64,000 bases of DNA from CAZQQU01 sp964595625 (lineage in GTDB: Bacteria > Bacteroidota > Bacteroidia > Flavobacteriales > Flavobacteriaceae). Of the stretch, positions 18,081 through 27,788 are shown piece after piece. Under the pieces are notes generated by a model. The model saw only the letters and a list, made by a program, of their open reading frames with translations. It made no database searches and was not told where the DNA came from. The position numbers were made by a program, and so were the translations under genes. The DNA is taken from positions 124,001 through 188,000 of the forward strand of contig CAZQQU010000001.1 of assembly GCA_964595625.1 (NCBI GenBank), written 5' to 3'. The number at the start of each line of letters is the position of its first letter. The first letter of the stretch is position 1.

Positions 18081-18111
18081 CAAATTTACTATCTTTTTAA
18101 ACGCTTTGCAA
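18081..18111 (-). promoter_or_regulatory. Promoter of SRP RNA gene
   Basis: On the minus strand: -33 TTG (18111-18109), 20-nt spacer, then -7 TAAATTTG (18088-18081), ending 5 nt before the RNA stem starts. Both elements match the Bacteroidota consensus, making this one of the best promoters in the window. Confidence 0.75.
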
Positions 18112-18132
18112 GTAAATTGTAGTAGATTTCAT

Positions 18133-18140
18133 TACTTTTG
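18133..18140 (+). promoter_or_regulatory. -7 promoter box for glutaminyl cyclase gene
   Basis: TACTTTTG matches TAnnTTTG, 19 nt before the ATG at 18160. A TTTG at 18105-18108 could be the -33 element with a long 24-nt spacer; it overlaps the divergent ffs -33 region. Confidence 0.5.
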
Positions 18141-18159
18141 TTGTCCTTAATAAATAGCC

Positions 18160-19221
18160 ATGATTATGAGGTTTTTATCTTTTTTTTCCTTTTTAATTTT
18201 GATGCTTATGCTCTTTTCCTGTGGTGAAAAAGAGACTCCTAGTAACCTATTTACATTAAAAATTGCCCAACCTAAACCTTCTTATACCATTCAAGATACC
18301 TTACGGTGTATTCTTGAAAATCCGCACCAAAAGAAAATAGATTCTGTGGTCTATTGGGTAGATAATCAACGTATTGGAAGTAATAATGGGAATTCCGAAA
18401 TGGCTTTTCAACTACAGGGTCATAAGTTGGGATTACGTAAAGTACATGTACAAGTTTATAGTGGAAAACAGCAACATACCGCTGTAGTGGACGTTTTGCA
18501 CTTAGCAGCTCAAGCTCCAAAATTATACACCTATAAAATTGTAGAGGAATACCCCCATGATATAGATGCCTATACCCAGGGATTGGAATTTCATGGGGAT
18601 ACACTATACGAAAGTACCGGCTTGTACGGAAAGTCGTCTTTGCGTAAAACCGATTATAAGACGGGAAAAGTATTGCAAAAAGTCGATTTGGAACGGGCCT
18701 ATTTCGGAGAAGGCTTGACCCTATTGAACGACCAAATTTTTCAGCTTACTTGGCGAGAAAAGGTGGGGTTTATTTATAATTTGGAAACCCTAGAAAAAAC
18801 AGGCTCCTTTGTGTATAGCAAAAGTCCGGAAGGGTGGGGGCTTTGTAATGATGGACAGCGAATTTATAAAAGTGATGGGACTGAAAAAATTTGGACACTC
18901 AATCCCGATAATTTGACGGAAGAAAGTTTTATTGAAATATATACCAACACCAGTCGGATAGAGAGTGTGAATGAATTGGAATGGGTTGATGGAAAAATAT
19001 TTGCTAACATCTATCAGCGCAATGCCATTGCGATTATTAATCCTGCCAATGGTGCGGTCGAAGGCGTTATTGATTTGAGTGATTTACAAAATCAAGTCAC
19101 CCAACACCCCGACTTGGATGTGTTGAATGGAATCGCCTACAAAGGGGAGGCCAATCGATTGTTTATTACCGGAAAAAATTGGGATAAGCTTTTTGAAATA
19201 GAATATTTCGAAAAGCAATAA
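18160..19221 (+). CDS. Glutaminyl-peptide cyclotransferase (beta-propeller type), lipoprotein
   Basis: 353 residues. The N-terminus is a signal peptide with lipobox (LFSC), so it is probably lipid-anchored and exposed to the periplasm or surface. A short beta-sandwich-like N-domain is followed by a five-bladed-propeller glutamine cyclotransferase domain with YPHDIDAYTQGLEF at about 130-143, YESTGLYGKSSLRK, YFGEGLTLL, TWREKVGFIY, KSDGTEKI and VNELEWVDGKIFANIY. The enzyme forms N-terminal pyroglutamate on secreted proteins. Exported Bacteroidota proteins often begin with Gln after signal peptide removal, which gives it plausible substrates. An alternative start is ATG 18166. Confidence 0.9.
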   Translation: MIMRFLSFFSFLILMLMLFSCGEKETPSNLFTLKIAQPKPSYTIQDTLRCILENPHQKKIDSVVYWVDNQRIGSNNGNSEMAFQLQGHKLGLRKVHVQVYSGKQQHTAVVDVLHLAAQAPKLYTYKIVEEYPHDIDAYTQGLEFHGDTLYESTGLYGKSSLRKTDYKTGKVLQKVDLERAYFGEGLTLLNDQIFQLTWREKVGFIYNLETLEKTGSFVYSKSPEGWGLCNDGQRIYKSDGTEKIWTLNPDNLTEESFIEIYTNTSRIESVNELEWVDGKIFANIYQRNAIAIINPANGAVEGVIDLSDLQNQVTQHPDLDVLNGIAYKGEANRLFITGKNWDKLFEIEYFEKQ

Positions 19222-19265
19222 ATGGATACTTTTAAAGTTTTGATTAACAAACAAATTTTGAATTG

Positions 19266-20810
19266 ATGAAAAATTATATATTCAGTCTTTGGATTTTGGG
19301 GTTATTAGTATTATGGAGCTCTTGTCGAAACGATTTTGAAACTGTACCCAGTACTGGAAAATTAGAATTTTCAAAAGATACGGTTTATTTGGATACAGTT
19401 TTCAGCAACATCGGATCGAGTACTTATACGCTTAAGGTATATAATCGAAGTAAAGAAGACATTCATATACCGGTGGTAAAACTCGGCGAAGGTGAAAATT
19501 CTCATTACCGATTAAATGTGGACGGGATACCGGGCAAAGTATTTCACGACGTTGAAATATTGGCCAAAGACAGTATTTTTATTTTCATTGAAACTACGTT
19601 GGATATAAATAATTTTCCGGGAAATCTCAACTTTCTTTACACGGATGTGATTGAGTTTGACTCAGGCACCAATTTACAAACGGTCGATTTGGTTACCTTA
19701 GTACAAGATGCAGTGTTTTTATATCCGGATAAATACGAAGACGGTACCTACGAAACGCTAGTAATTGGAGAGGGAGAAGATGCCTATGAGATATATGGTT
19801 TTTTCTTAAATTCCGATGAGTTGCATTTTACCAATGAAAAACCCTATGTAATCTATGGCTATGCCGCCATACCTCCCAATGAAACCTTGTTGATAGATCC
19901 CGGAGCACGTATTCATTTTCATGAAGCCAGTGGTATTATTGCTGCCCAAGGATCGTCAATTAAATCCTTAGGAGCCCTAAGTAACGACCCCGAACTATTA
20001 GAAAATGAAATTATATTTCAGGGAGACCGTTTAGAGCCCTTTTATGAAAATAGAGCAGGGCAGTGGGGGATGATTTGGCTGACAGCCGGTAGTACGGGGC
20101 ATGAGTTTAACTATACAACCATTAAAAATAATGTAGTAGGACTATTAATGGATAGTAATGATGGCACCAATACTCCCAATTTACAACTTAAAAATACCCA
20201 AATTTATAATACAGCCTTAAATGGTATTTTATCCCGAACAGGTTTTATTGATGCTGAAAATTTGGTGGTAGCCAACAGTGGTAGTGAATTGTTGAGTTTG
20301 ACTTTGGGTGGTCGCTATCATTTTCGACATAGTACCTTTGCTAATTACTCCAATTTTGGAGGATTTAGAAGTGAACCCTCGGTGTATGTGTCTAATTTTT
20401 TACAAATTTCAGATACCGAAATTCTTACATCCGATTTAATAGAAGCTACTTTTAGTAATTGTATTATTTATGGGAATAACCAACGGGAATTTATTGTTGG
20501 AAAACACGAGACAACTGCTTGTAATTTCCAATTAAGCCATTCCTTAATACGGTTTGAAGATCCGCAGGGTATATTTGAGGATGACCCGTTGTATGATTTT
20601 ACTAATCCAGATTACTACCAACAAATCGTAGTAAATCAAGCACCTCTTTTTATGAGTTTTGAAAATAACCAGTATTTCATTAGCCACCAGTCAGCCGCTA
20701 ATGGTATTGGTGATCCTGCGGTTACCTCACAAGTACCCTATGATATACTAGGAACTTTACGAACCATACCTTCGGATGCCGGTGCGTACGAGAGCATTGA
20801 ATTTCCGTAA
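19266..20810 (+). CDS. Lipoprotein with parallel beta-helix repeat region, function unknown
   Basis: 514 residues from ATG 19266 (a TTG lies one codon upstream). The signal peptide has a lipobox (WSSC). The first part (about 30-150) is an immunoglobulin-like beta-sandwich beginning GKLEFSKDTVYLDTVFS, similar to DUF1573/choice-of-anchor domains that describe offsets from a value. The second part (about 180-480) has the short repeated strands of a right-handed beta-helix, for example EFNYTTIKNNVVGLLM, LQLKNTQIYNTALNGIL and FRHSTFANYSNFGG. The tail DAGAYESIEFP resembles the end of beta-helix domains of choice-of-anchor Q type. A surface carbohydrate-binding or structural role is possible but unproven. 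It lies 44 bp after the glutaminyl cyclase gene and may be cotranscribed. Confidence 0.75.
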   Translation: MKNYIFSLWILGLLVLWSSCRNDFETVPSTGKLEFSKDTVYLDTVFSNIGSSTYTLKVYNRSKEDIHIPVVKLGEGENSHYRLNVDGIPGKVFHDVEILAKDSIFIFIETTLDINNFPGNLNFLYTDVIEFDSGTNLQTVDLVTLVQDAVFLYPDKYEDGTYETLVIGEGEDAYEIYGFFLNSDELHFTNEKPYVIYGYAAIPPNETLLIDPGARIHFHEASGIIAAQGSSIKSLGALSNDPELLENEIIFQGDRLEPFYENRAGQWGMIWLTAGSTGHEFNYTTIKNNVVGLLMDSNDGTNTPNLQLKNTQIYNTALNGILSRTGFIDAENLVVANSGSELLSLTLGGRYHFRHSTFANYSNFGGFRSEPSVYVSNFLQISDTEILTSDLIEATFSNCIIYGNNQREFIVGKHETTACNFQLSHSLIRFEDPQGIFEDDPLYDFTNPDYYQQIVVNQAPLFMSFENNQYFISHQSAANGIGDPAVTSQVPYDILGTLRTIPSDAGAYESIEFP

Positions 20811-20878
20811 CAATTAGTAACGGTTTTAGAATGAAAAAATGGTTTTTATTGTTTTCTCCTACCTAGAGAGATCGATAG

Positions 20879-21394
20879 CTATTCTCTGTTGAAAGAAAAT
20901 TTTAAATAAGCATGCTCCAGTTTAATCATGGACGTAAGTATCGTGTTTGACTTTTTATTTAATTTATATAGAGATAGATCTTTAGTATCCTGAGTGGTGT
21001 CTTCCAATATGTCAATAAATTTCTGTTCATCATAACGTAAAATCTTAAAGGCTTTGGTTTCCGACCAAGGATACAAGTAGTAGAAATATTCATTTCTAGG
21101 AAATATCAATACCACTTCCTGCAAACGATTGATTTCATCATTGAAGTTTTTTAGAGTTTGCTTTATATCTTCAGTTGTTTCGTGATCACTTATAAGAAAA
21201 TCTTTCGTGAAATCATTGATTTGAGAAATATACGAAGAGTTTTTAACGGTTTCTTGGAGCATTAAAAAATCGTTGTACCTTTTTTTACTATCAATCCTGT
21301 TAAGTACAATGATTACCAAAGTAAAAAGTATAACAAGAACACTTATTCCTACTAAAGTTTTACTATTTATTTCAATTTTATCACTACTTGTCAT
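20879..21394 (-). CDS. Single-pass membrane protein of unknown function
   Basis: 171 residues. One hydrophobic segment at about 14-31 is followed by a long polar, helix-rich domain of about 135 residues that should lie outside the cytoplasm. The domain has no cysteine and a helical periodicity (QETVKNSSYISQINDFTKD), reminiscent of four-helix sensor domains, but nothing signalling-related follows it. I do not recognise a family. The start overlaps the end of the preceding 93-residue gene by 11 bp, so the two are translationally coupled. Confidence 0.65.
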   Translation of the reverse strand: MTSSDKIEINSKTLVGISVLVILFTLVIIVLNRIDSKKRYNDFLMLQETVKNSSYISQINDFTKDFLISDHETTEDIKQTLKNFNDEINRLQEVVLIFPRNEYFYYLYPWSETKAFKILRYDEQKFIDILEDTTQDTKDLSLYKLNKKSNTILTSMIKLEHAYLKFSFNRE

Positions 21395-21665
21395 GGGAGC
21401 TTATTTTTTCTGAAATTTCTTTGATTCCACTTGAAATTAAACTTAAATTAATCATCAGGCTTATAATAAAAGCTGCTATAAGTACTATTCCTGACGCCCA
21501 CATAATGAGAAAGGCAATGTTTTCGATTTTGTCAGGCAAGAGATCCCAATGAAATAGCCCGTCAGCAATGGCAAGAATAATTGTTACGGTTAATACTATC
21601 AAGAGTAAAAAAGAAATCATAATACAGGTAGATTCAATTTTTCTTTTGTTCAAATGTAAGGTCAT
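21384..21665 (-). CDS. Small two-pass membrane protein of unknown function
   Basis: 93 residues with two strong hydrophobic segments (about 13-33 and 47-73) and a short charged C-terminus (GIKEISEKISSHDK). No family recognised. It forms an overlapping pair with the 171-residue single-pass protein, which suggests the two products act together in the membrane. No TAnnTTTG box is evident immediately upstream. Confidence 0.6.
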   Translation of the reverse strand: MTLHLNKRKIESTCIMISFLLLIVLTVTIILAIADGLFHWDLLPDKIENIAFLIMWASGIVLIAAFIISLMINLSLISSGIKEISEKISSHDK

Positions 21666-21747
21666 AAGGATTTGTTTTTTAAAGGTTGATTATTTTTTTA
21701 ACGTTTTATCTACCAATAAATTATATTGAAAATTTTGTATAAAAAGA

Positions 21748-21772
21748 AAGCTGCCCCTTTATGGGGCAGCTT
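21748..21772 (-). terminator. Terminator of the giant T9SS cargo gene
   Basis: Stem AAGCTGCCCC / GGGGCAGCTT with a 5-nt loop; on the minus strand it is followed by TTTCTTTTTAT. It is 26 bp past the stop codon at 21798. Confidence 0.85.
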
Positions 21773-21797
21773 GATATAATTACATAACTAGATTTAG

Positions 21798-24700
21798 TTA
21801 TTTTCTTACCACTTGATGTGTTACGGTAGTACCTTCCGAAGTTACTTTCATCATATAACTTCCAGAAGCCAGTTCGCTTACATTCAGTTGTACAGAGGTG
21901 CTATTCACATTTTGTACTAATACTGCTTGACCGAGTACATTGTAAATAATTACTTGATCGATAGTGGTATCAGCTTGTATATTCAGCACATTATTCATGG
22001 GGTTAGGATAGAATACCAGACCGCTGATGGTATGACTTTCCATACCTACTATTCCACAAGCCACATCTGCTGTCCAACCCGCATTTTGTACAGAACCGTC
22101 AGATAAGAATCTAACGGTAAGTGCACCGGATGCATGGGTAGAAGTAAATGGTCCAGGAATGGTGTTGCCCCAGTATCCACCGGCAGGGAATCCACCATTA
22201 GTAGCTGGATTTCCACTATCCAATAATGGAGCACTAGTATCAGGGCCATCATATACATACAGAGCATCCCAATTAGCTTCTACATCAAAAGAGGTAAAAG
22301 TTAAAGTAGCTACTTCTCCAGCATTTGGAGTAAAAGTCCAAACGATATCTTCGTTTGCTCCGTAGTTACCTGCGTTACCTCCGGTATCTGTAAATTCGTC
22401 ACCACAATCGGGGCTGTCTACACAGCTGATTTCCAAGGTGTACTCACCAAATTGAGAGCCAAAACCTTCTACCATGATTACGTAGGTACTGGTACCGTCA
22501 GACATAAAGGCCACTTGCGATTGGATTCCACAGAAATCGTCGTTGTAAGCTATTTCATTATTCAAATCGCAATCTGTAAATACACGTATGTAAGTATCAA
22601 AGTTGGAGTCACATAATGAAAGTGTCACAATTTCTGGAGAACCACTGCCGGTATAGGTGTAGAAGACGTCTGCCGATGGGTTCATTCCAGAGTCCGTAGC
22701 AAAAGAAGTATCTCCGCTAACAATATCACCACAACTTAGTGCAATAGCATCCTCACAATCGTCATTGGGTTCGGTATAGGGTCCACACTCAATAAGAGCT
22801 ACCCAGCCCGGATAATTAACACTTCCATCTGAAACAAAATTAAATGTTAAAGCTCCATCAATGTTAGTTGCAGAGAATGGTCCGGGAAGAGTATTACCTG
22901 TTAATGTAGCGATTAGGGGTGCTGAACCATCTAGGCCATCATAAACAAATAAGTAATCCCAATTTTCTTCGATATCAAATTCGCTGAATGTTACTGTTAC
23001 GATATCTCCAGCAACATCAGGTGTAAAGGTCCACCAGGTATCTTCATTATTGTTGTAGTTACCCGTTTCACCACCACTATCTGTGAATAAATCACCACAA
23101 CCGGGCAATCCAGCACAAGTTAACTCGATGGTATATTCACCGGCATTACTTCCCCAACCTTCAACCATGATGTAGTAGGTAGAGAAACCATCAGACTCAA
23201 AAGTAAGTTGAGATTGTACTCCACAGCTATCATCGTTAAAAGCTATTTGGTTAGACAATGTACAATCAGAATACACGCGTAAATAGGTGTCATAGTTCGA
23301 ACCACATAAAGAAACAGTTACAAACTCAACTTCACCATTACCGGTATACGAATAGAATACATCAGGGGCTGCATTTCCTCCAGAATCGCTTGCAAATACA
23401 GTATTTCCACTATGGGTATCGCCACATTCTAAAGCAATAGCATCGTCACATTCATCATTTAGTACCGGGTCATCAGGAGTACAGGTAATCTCTAGGATAT
23501 ACTCACCAGCGTTACTTCCCCAACCTTCAACCATAATGATATAAGTAGAAGTACCATCAGATACAAACGATAATTCTGATTGTGTACCACAAAAGTCATC
23601 GTTAAATGCAATTTGATTGGACAGTGTACAATCTGAATACACACGTAAATAGGTGTCATAACTAGAACCACAAAGTGAAATAGTTACTAATTCAGTAACA
23701 CCAGATCCCGTGTAGGAATAAAATACATCAGGAGCAGAATTTCCTCCAGAGTTATTCATTCCTATAGTAGTGCCGGTTACGATATCACCACAGCTAAGGG
23801 CAATTGCATTTTCACAATCGTCGTTGTTGATAGGACCTTCAATGGGTTCACAAACACCGCTAAAAGTATATACAGCTTCTGCATTGTTTACAGTATCTAA
23901 GGCCCATACACCTCCATTTAAACGAGCTACAACACTACCCACTACACTTACATAGCTCACTTCCCAGAAGGTTGGAGTTTCGGGTTGGATCCAGTACGTG
24001 GTGGGTACCCCACTTTGTCCTTCAAAAGTAAAGGGTGTAATATCTAGAACTACTTCGTAGATATTCCATCCAAAAGCTGTACCCACAAGTGTGGAGCTAG
24101 TTGGAGCAATATTTGCTTCAGAACCGATAACCGTTCCTGGTAAACCGGCTGTATCACTATAATAGTTAAGATTTACAGAAGTTACAGGTTCTGTATTAAG
24201 TACATTAATAACTACTTGGTCAAGAGTGAAATCTTCATCAGCAGCTACAATCACGTCTGCCGCAACACCAAATCCAGTACCGGGAGATATATTATACCCA
24301 TTATCTGCAGCTACTGGATTGGAAGGATTGGTCTGTTCACAGACATCACCACCTCCATGAGGCTCACAGATACCGCTAAAAGTATATACAGCTTCTGCAT
24401 TGTTTACAGTGTCTAAGGCCCAAACACCTCCATTTAAACGAGCTACAACACTGCCCACTACACTTACATAGCTCACTTCCCAGAAGGTTGGAGTTTCGGG
24501 TTGGATCCAGTACGTGGTGGGTACCCCACTTTGTCCTTCAAAAGTAAAGGGTGTAATATCTAGAACTACTTCGTAGATATTCCATCCAAAAGCTGTACCC
24601 ACAAGTGTGGAGCTAGTTGGAGCAATATTTGCTTCAGAACCGATAACCGTTCCTGGTAAACCGGCTGTATCACTATAATAGTTAAGATTTACAGAAGTTA

Positions 24701-27572
24701 CAGGTTCTGTATTAAGTACATTAATAACTACTTGGTCAAGAGTGAAATCTTCATCAGCAGCTACAATCACGTCTGCCGCAACACCAAATCCAGTACCGGG
24801 AGATATATTATACCCATTATCTGCAGCTACTGGATTGGAAGGATTGGTCTGTTCACAGACATCACCAGATGTAGATCCTTCATGGATGGTAACATCATCA
24901 ATAACGTTTGCACGTCCCCAACCGTTGATACCTTCAAAAGCAATTTGATAGGTTGCTGATGGGCTTGGTAAGTCTAAGACTTCTTCTGTCCAACTACTTA
25001 CGTCTGCGGTATAGTGAGCAATCTCTACCCAAGGATCACTTTCGCTAACTCGATAATATACTTTAAGTTCGTTTTGATCACCCAGCCAATCCTCCTGACC
25101 GTAGTAGAAAGTTACTTGAGGAGTACTTAAGCTAGTAATGTCTAATACTGGGCTGACTAATTTAGTGATATGTGGGTTTCCGCCAGGGCTCATACTAACA
25201 AAACGAGCATTAAGATCTCCTGTGTTTGCCGTTGTTATATTTCCACCCGAAGAACCTGTTGCATAGGTCCAGTTAGCTGTATTTTGTTCTTGTATTTGCG
25301 TCCAACAATCTCTTGAAACACTATCGTCTTCAAAAGTTTCAGTGAATGGAAAAGCAGCAATAGTACAAGGATCTGAGGCACCTTCACACTCTAAGTCAGA
25401 ATAGGTAGCTTCATCACCCCCCATGAGTTGTCCAGAAACAAGAACTTCAGTTCCATTGGAAACTGTATAACTGGGTGTATTATCGTTCCAAGATCCAATA
25501 GCTTCGATATAAAACTCAACTGGGCCTTCCGCAATTACAGTTTGTGAATCCGAATAATCAAATCCATAGGGTCCTCCTGAAAGTAAAACGATATCGTTAG
25601 AATCGCGTAATTGCCAAGTTACTTCGTCACCAATACCCGTATCAAAGACATTTACAACCCATTCACAGCCGGTAGGTTCTATACCACCTTCACATTCTCC
25701 AGATAGTGTAAACGCTCCGTCAACAAAAAAACCAACACTACCTGCATCACTCCAAGTAACACCGCCATCAGCCGAATAGTAAAAATAAGTTTCGTGGTGT
25801 ACACTACTACCAAACTCCCAATAGTTATCTCCTTCGGTACCTATAACGGTTGAAATTGTCATCCAATAATTGGTTCCTAAAGCTCCTCCTTCAAATACTT
25901 GGGGCGTGGGGAGTTCTAATACTACTTCATATATATTAGAACCGAAAGGGGTAACTCCTACTAATGTTTGTGAAGTAGGCACTATATTCACCGGAGCCAT
26001 AATTGTTGCTCCAGGTGTGTTTGTGTTATTTTCAAGAAAACCGACATTTACACTGCTGACATTACTCAATATTTTCATTGTAATAGTTTCAACAGTCATA
26101 GTTTGTTCAGGGATAATTCGGAAGTCGTTGGCAAGAATCAGCCCGCCGTTTAGAATTCCCAAACCATCTTCACCACTCCCTAAGTAAACTATTTCACATT
26201 CTTCAGCTCCTTCGACTTCATTAAAGCTGATGTCCATGAGCAAATCTTGCCCCACATCTACAATACCACAACTAGTGATACCTGGTGACCAAATGGTACA
26301 ACCCGTTCCAAAACCATCCTCTGGATTAATAAAATGCATTTCACTGTCATTATTATCTGTTGCACTTGTCCAATACCATTGGCCACTTACTGCAAAAGCC
26401 ATTTGTGCTTGTACACTCAACCAGTATTTTTCACCAGAAGTTAAGACCGGCGGATTGCTAGGGTTCATTGTTGCATTGGCACTTGTGATAGCTACATCAG
26501 CGGCGGCAAAGGTTTCGCTATAAATTTCTGTTCCAGGTGCTCCTGCATTGTCTTCAAAGATTCTAAGTATTACATTATTACTTGGGTCACCGTTAAATCC
26601 AGTACCAGAAGTAGTACCGTATACACTTATTTCGCAGATTTCTGCCAAACCGGTTCCAGGTACAATAAAATCGTCTGCTAACATACAGTCGAATGCTTCA
26701 AGTCCTGCCTCAAAATCTTGAGAGGCACCACCGACTCCGCTACTACTTGAATTGGTATAGTTAGGTAAAATTCCTTGGCAAAAAGAACCACCTCCGGAAA
26801 AACTTCCATTCACCATAAAAGGAATACCTTGGGGTGTTAACGATCCGGTATCTATAAATTCTTGCCAACCGGTAGGGGTGTTTTGTAACGCATTACCGGT
26901 AGTTGTTTCCCCTAAAATAGTGATTGGATTAGCCCAAGGACCCGAGCTGAGTGTTCCTAATGCGGCCCACTCAACCCAATAGGTGCCAGCGGAAAGAGCT
27001 AAGTTGCCTAAATCGGCAGTAACCACCATGATTGGTCGTTGTGTGTTAGTGGGATCCGTTTCTGTATTTCTATAGGTGTCATACCAAGCAGTACTCATCA
27101 ATCTGTTAGTGGTTAAATCACCCCATATAACAGTTCCACCTGCATTAGGTGCTCCGTCCCAAATTCTTACATAAACCGCACTAAAAGTTGAGGTAGTTGT
27201 TGAACCTGTTTGATATCCAAAAAAATCAATAGATTCGATAACTACATCCTCGGTTAATATCATATCATCGGCGATAGAATATCCTAAGTCCAAATTGATA
27301 TTATTTCCATAGGTTATCATACCTAATCCGGATTGCAACCTACTGTGGTTAGGTGTCCCTGGATGAGTAATAAAGGGGCCACTCTCAAATAGCAAATCTT
27401 CTCCACCGGTAGTTTGATAATTAGGAAAGCTGTGATTCTTACTAGGCAAGATATCATTTTGTGAAATATTCACCGGCATCGAAATTAATTCCGATGTATC
27501 GACATCTTGATTTTGTGAGAAACCAACACTATATCCTAAAAACCATAGTGATAGTAAATAAAATTTTCTCAT
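21798..27572 (-). CDS. Giant secreted multidomain protein with T9SS type A sorting domain
   Basis: 1924 residues. Signal peptide about 1-19. Order seen: an N-terminal region with DDMILTEDVVIESIDFFG beta-sandwich; two or more similar DDFIVPG / NDFRIIPE-type modules; a choice-of-anchor J domain at about 735-895 (FPFTETFEDDS start); two nearly identical 172-residue modules at about 902-1069 and 1074-1241; then three copies of a PPC-like module (NDDCENAIALSCGD, NDECDDAIALECGD and NDDCEDAIALSCGD) interleaved with two CUB-like modules (each with DxLFVYDG or DALYVYDG). The C-terminus (about 1843-1924) has the sorting signature FYPNPMNNVLNI ... GQAVLV ... LASGSYMMKV. The family expectation is export by T9SS and attachment to or release from the cell surface. 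No catalytic domain is visible, so adhesion or scaffolding is likely. It is a single gene with its own terminator. Confidence 0.88.
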   Translation of the reverse strand: MRKFYLLSLWFLGYSVGFSQNQDVDTSELISMPVNISQNDILPSKNHSFPNYQTTGGEDLLFESGPFITHPGTPNHSRLQSGLGMITYGNNINLDLGYSIADDMILTEDVVIESIDFFGYQTGSTTTSTFSAVYVRIWDGAPNAGGTVIWGDLTTNRLMSTAWYDTYRNTETDPTNTQRPIMVVTADLGNLALSAGTYWVEWAALGTLSSGPWANPITILGETTTGNALQNTPTGWQEFIDTGSLTPQGIPFMVNGSFSGGGSFCQGILPNYTNSSSSGVGGASQDFEAGLEAFDCMLADDFIVPGTGLAEICEISVYGTTSGTGFNGDPSNNVILRIFEDNAGAPGTEIYSETFAAADVAITSANATMNPSNPPVLTSGEKYWLSVQAQMAFAVSGQWYWTSATDNNDSEMHFINPEDGFGTGCTIWSPGITSCGIVDVGQDLLMDISFNEVEGAEECEIVYLGSGEDGLGILNGGLILANDFRIIPEQTMTVETITMKILSNVSSVNVGFLENNTNTPGATIMAPVNIVPTSQTLVGVTPFGSNIYEVVLELPTPQVFEGGALGTNYWMTISTVIGTEGDNYWEFGSSVHHETYFYYSADGGVTWSDAGSVGFFVDGAFTLSGECEGGIEPTGCEWVVNVFDTGIGDEVTWQLRDSNDIVLLSGGPYGFDYSDSQTVIAEGPVEFYIEAIGSWNDNTPSYTVSNGTEVLVSGQLMGGDEATYSDLECEGASDPCTIAAFPFTETFEDDSVSRDCWTQIQEQNTANWTYATGSSGGNITTANTGDLNARFVSMSPGGNPHITKLVSPVLDITSLSTPQVTFYYGQEDWLGDQNELKVYYRVSESDPWVEIAHYTADVSSWTEEVLDLPSPSATYQIAFEGINGWGRANVIDDVTIHEGSTSGDVCEQTNPSNPVAADNGYNISPGTGFGVAADVIVAADEDFTLDQVVINVLNTEPVTSVNLNYYSDTAGLPGTVIGSEANIAPTSSTLVGTAFGWNIYEVVLDITPFTFEGQSGVPTTYWIQPETPTFWEVSYVSVVGSVVARLNGGVWALDTVNNAEAVYTFSGICEPHGGGDVCEQTNPSNPVAADNGYNISPGTGFGVAADVIVAADEDFTLDQVVINVLNTEPVTSVNLNYYSDTAGLPGTVIGSEANIAPTSSTLVGTAFGWNIYEVVLDITPFTFEGQSGVPTTYWIQPETPTFWEVSYVSVVGSVVARLNGGVWALDTVNNAEAVYTFSGVCEPIEGPINNDDCENAIALSCGDIVTGTTIGMNNSGGNSAPDVFYSYTGSGVTELVTISLCGSSYDTYLRVYSDCTLSNQIAFNDDFCGTQSELSFVSDGTSTYIIMVEGWGSNAGEYILEITCTPDDPVLNDECDDAIALECGDTHSGNTVFASDSGGNAAPDVFYSYTGNGEVEFVTVSLCGSNYDTYLRVYSDCTLSNQIAFNDDSCGVQSQLTFESDGFSTYYIMVEGWGSNAGEYTIELTCAGLPGCGDLFTDSGGETGNYNNNEDTWWTFTPDVAGDIVTVTFSEFDIEENWDYLFVYDGLDGSAPLIATLTGNTLPGPFSATNIDGALTFNFVSDGSVNYPGWVALIECGPYTEPNDDCEDAIALSCGDIVSGDTSFATDSGMNPSADVFYTYTGSGSPEIVTLSLCDSNFDTYIRVFTDCDLNNEIAYNDDFCGIQSQVAFMSDGTSTYVIMVEGFGSQFGEYTLEISCVDSPDCGDEFTDTGGNAGNYGANEDIVWTFTPNAGEVATLTFTSFDVEANWDALYVYDGPDTSAPLLDSGNPATNGGFPAGGYWGNTIPGPFTSTHASGALTVRFLSDGSVQNAGWTADVACGIVGMESHTISGLVFYPNPMNNVLNIQADTTIDQVIIYNVLGQAVLVQNVNSTSVQLNVSELASGSYMMKVTSEGTTVTHQVVRK
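23850..24867 (-). repeat. In-frame tandem duplication, 516-bp period, inside the T9SS cargo gene
   Basis: The segments 23850-24351 and 24366-24867 align without gaps at an offset of 516 bp (172 codons). Comparing by eye I find only a handful of substitutions, nearly all in the first 100 bases (for example cagtatctaag versus cagtgtctaag). The other repeats in the same protein have diverged far more, so this duplication is recent or kept uniform by gene conversion. Confidence 0.92.
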
Positions 27573-27734
27573 AAGGTCATATATTAAATGTTAGTTCTGC
27601 TAATTTAAAATAATTTTAACATTATTGGCAAAAAAAGAGATATTAAAAAATAAAAATCAGTTTGTTATAAAATTTCTATTTTTTAATTGATTGATATACA
27701 TTTTATTATCTCAAATCATTCATTTATCAATAAA

Positions 27735-27763
27735 AAAAAAGCCACAGAAACTGTGGCTTTTTT
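27735..27763 (-). terminator. Terminator of rpsA (hairpin usable in both directions)
   Basis: Stem AAAAGCCACAG / CTGTGGCTTTT with a 3-nt loop, flanked by A and T runs on both sides. It lies 26 bp past the rpsA stop on the minus strand. No plus-strand gene ends nearby, so it serves rpsA. Confidence 0.88.
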
Positions 27764-27788
27764 AAAATCAGGCTTTGTAAGAAAAAGA

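Noticed and set aside
23850..24867. CRISPR array or mobile element as explanation for the repeats
   Set aside because: The repeat unit is 516 bp, in frame, inside one coding sequence, with no short spacers, no transposase and no terminal inverted repeats. It is a protein-domain duplication.
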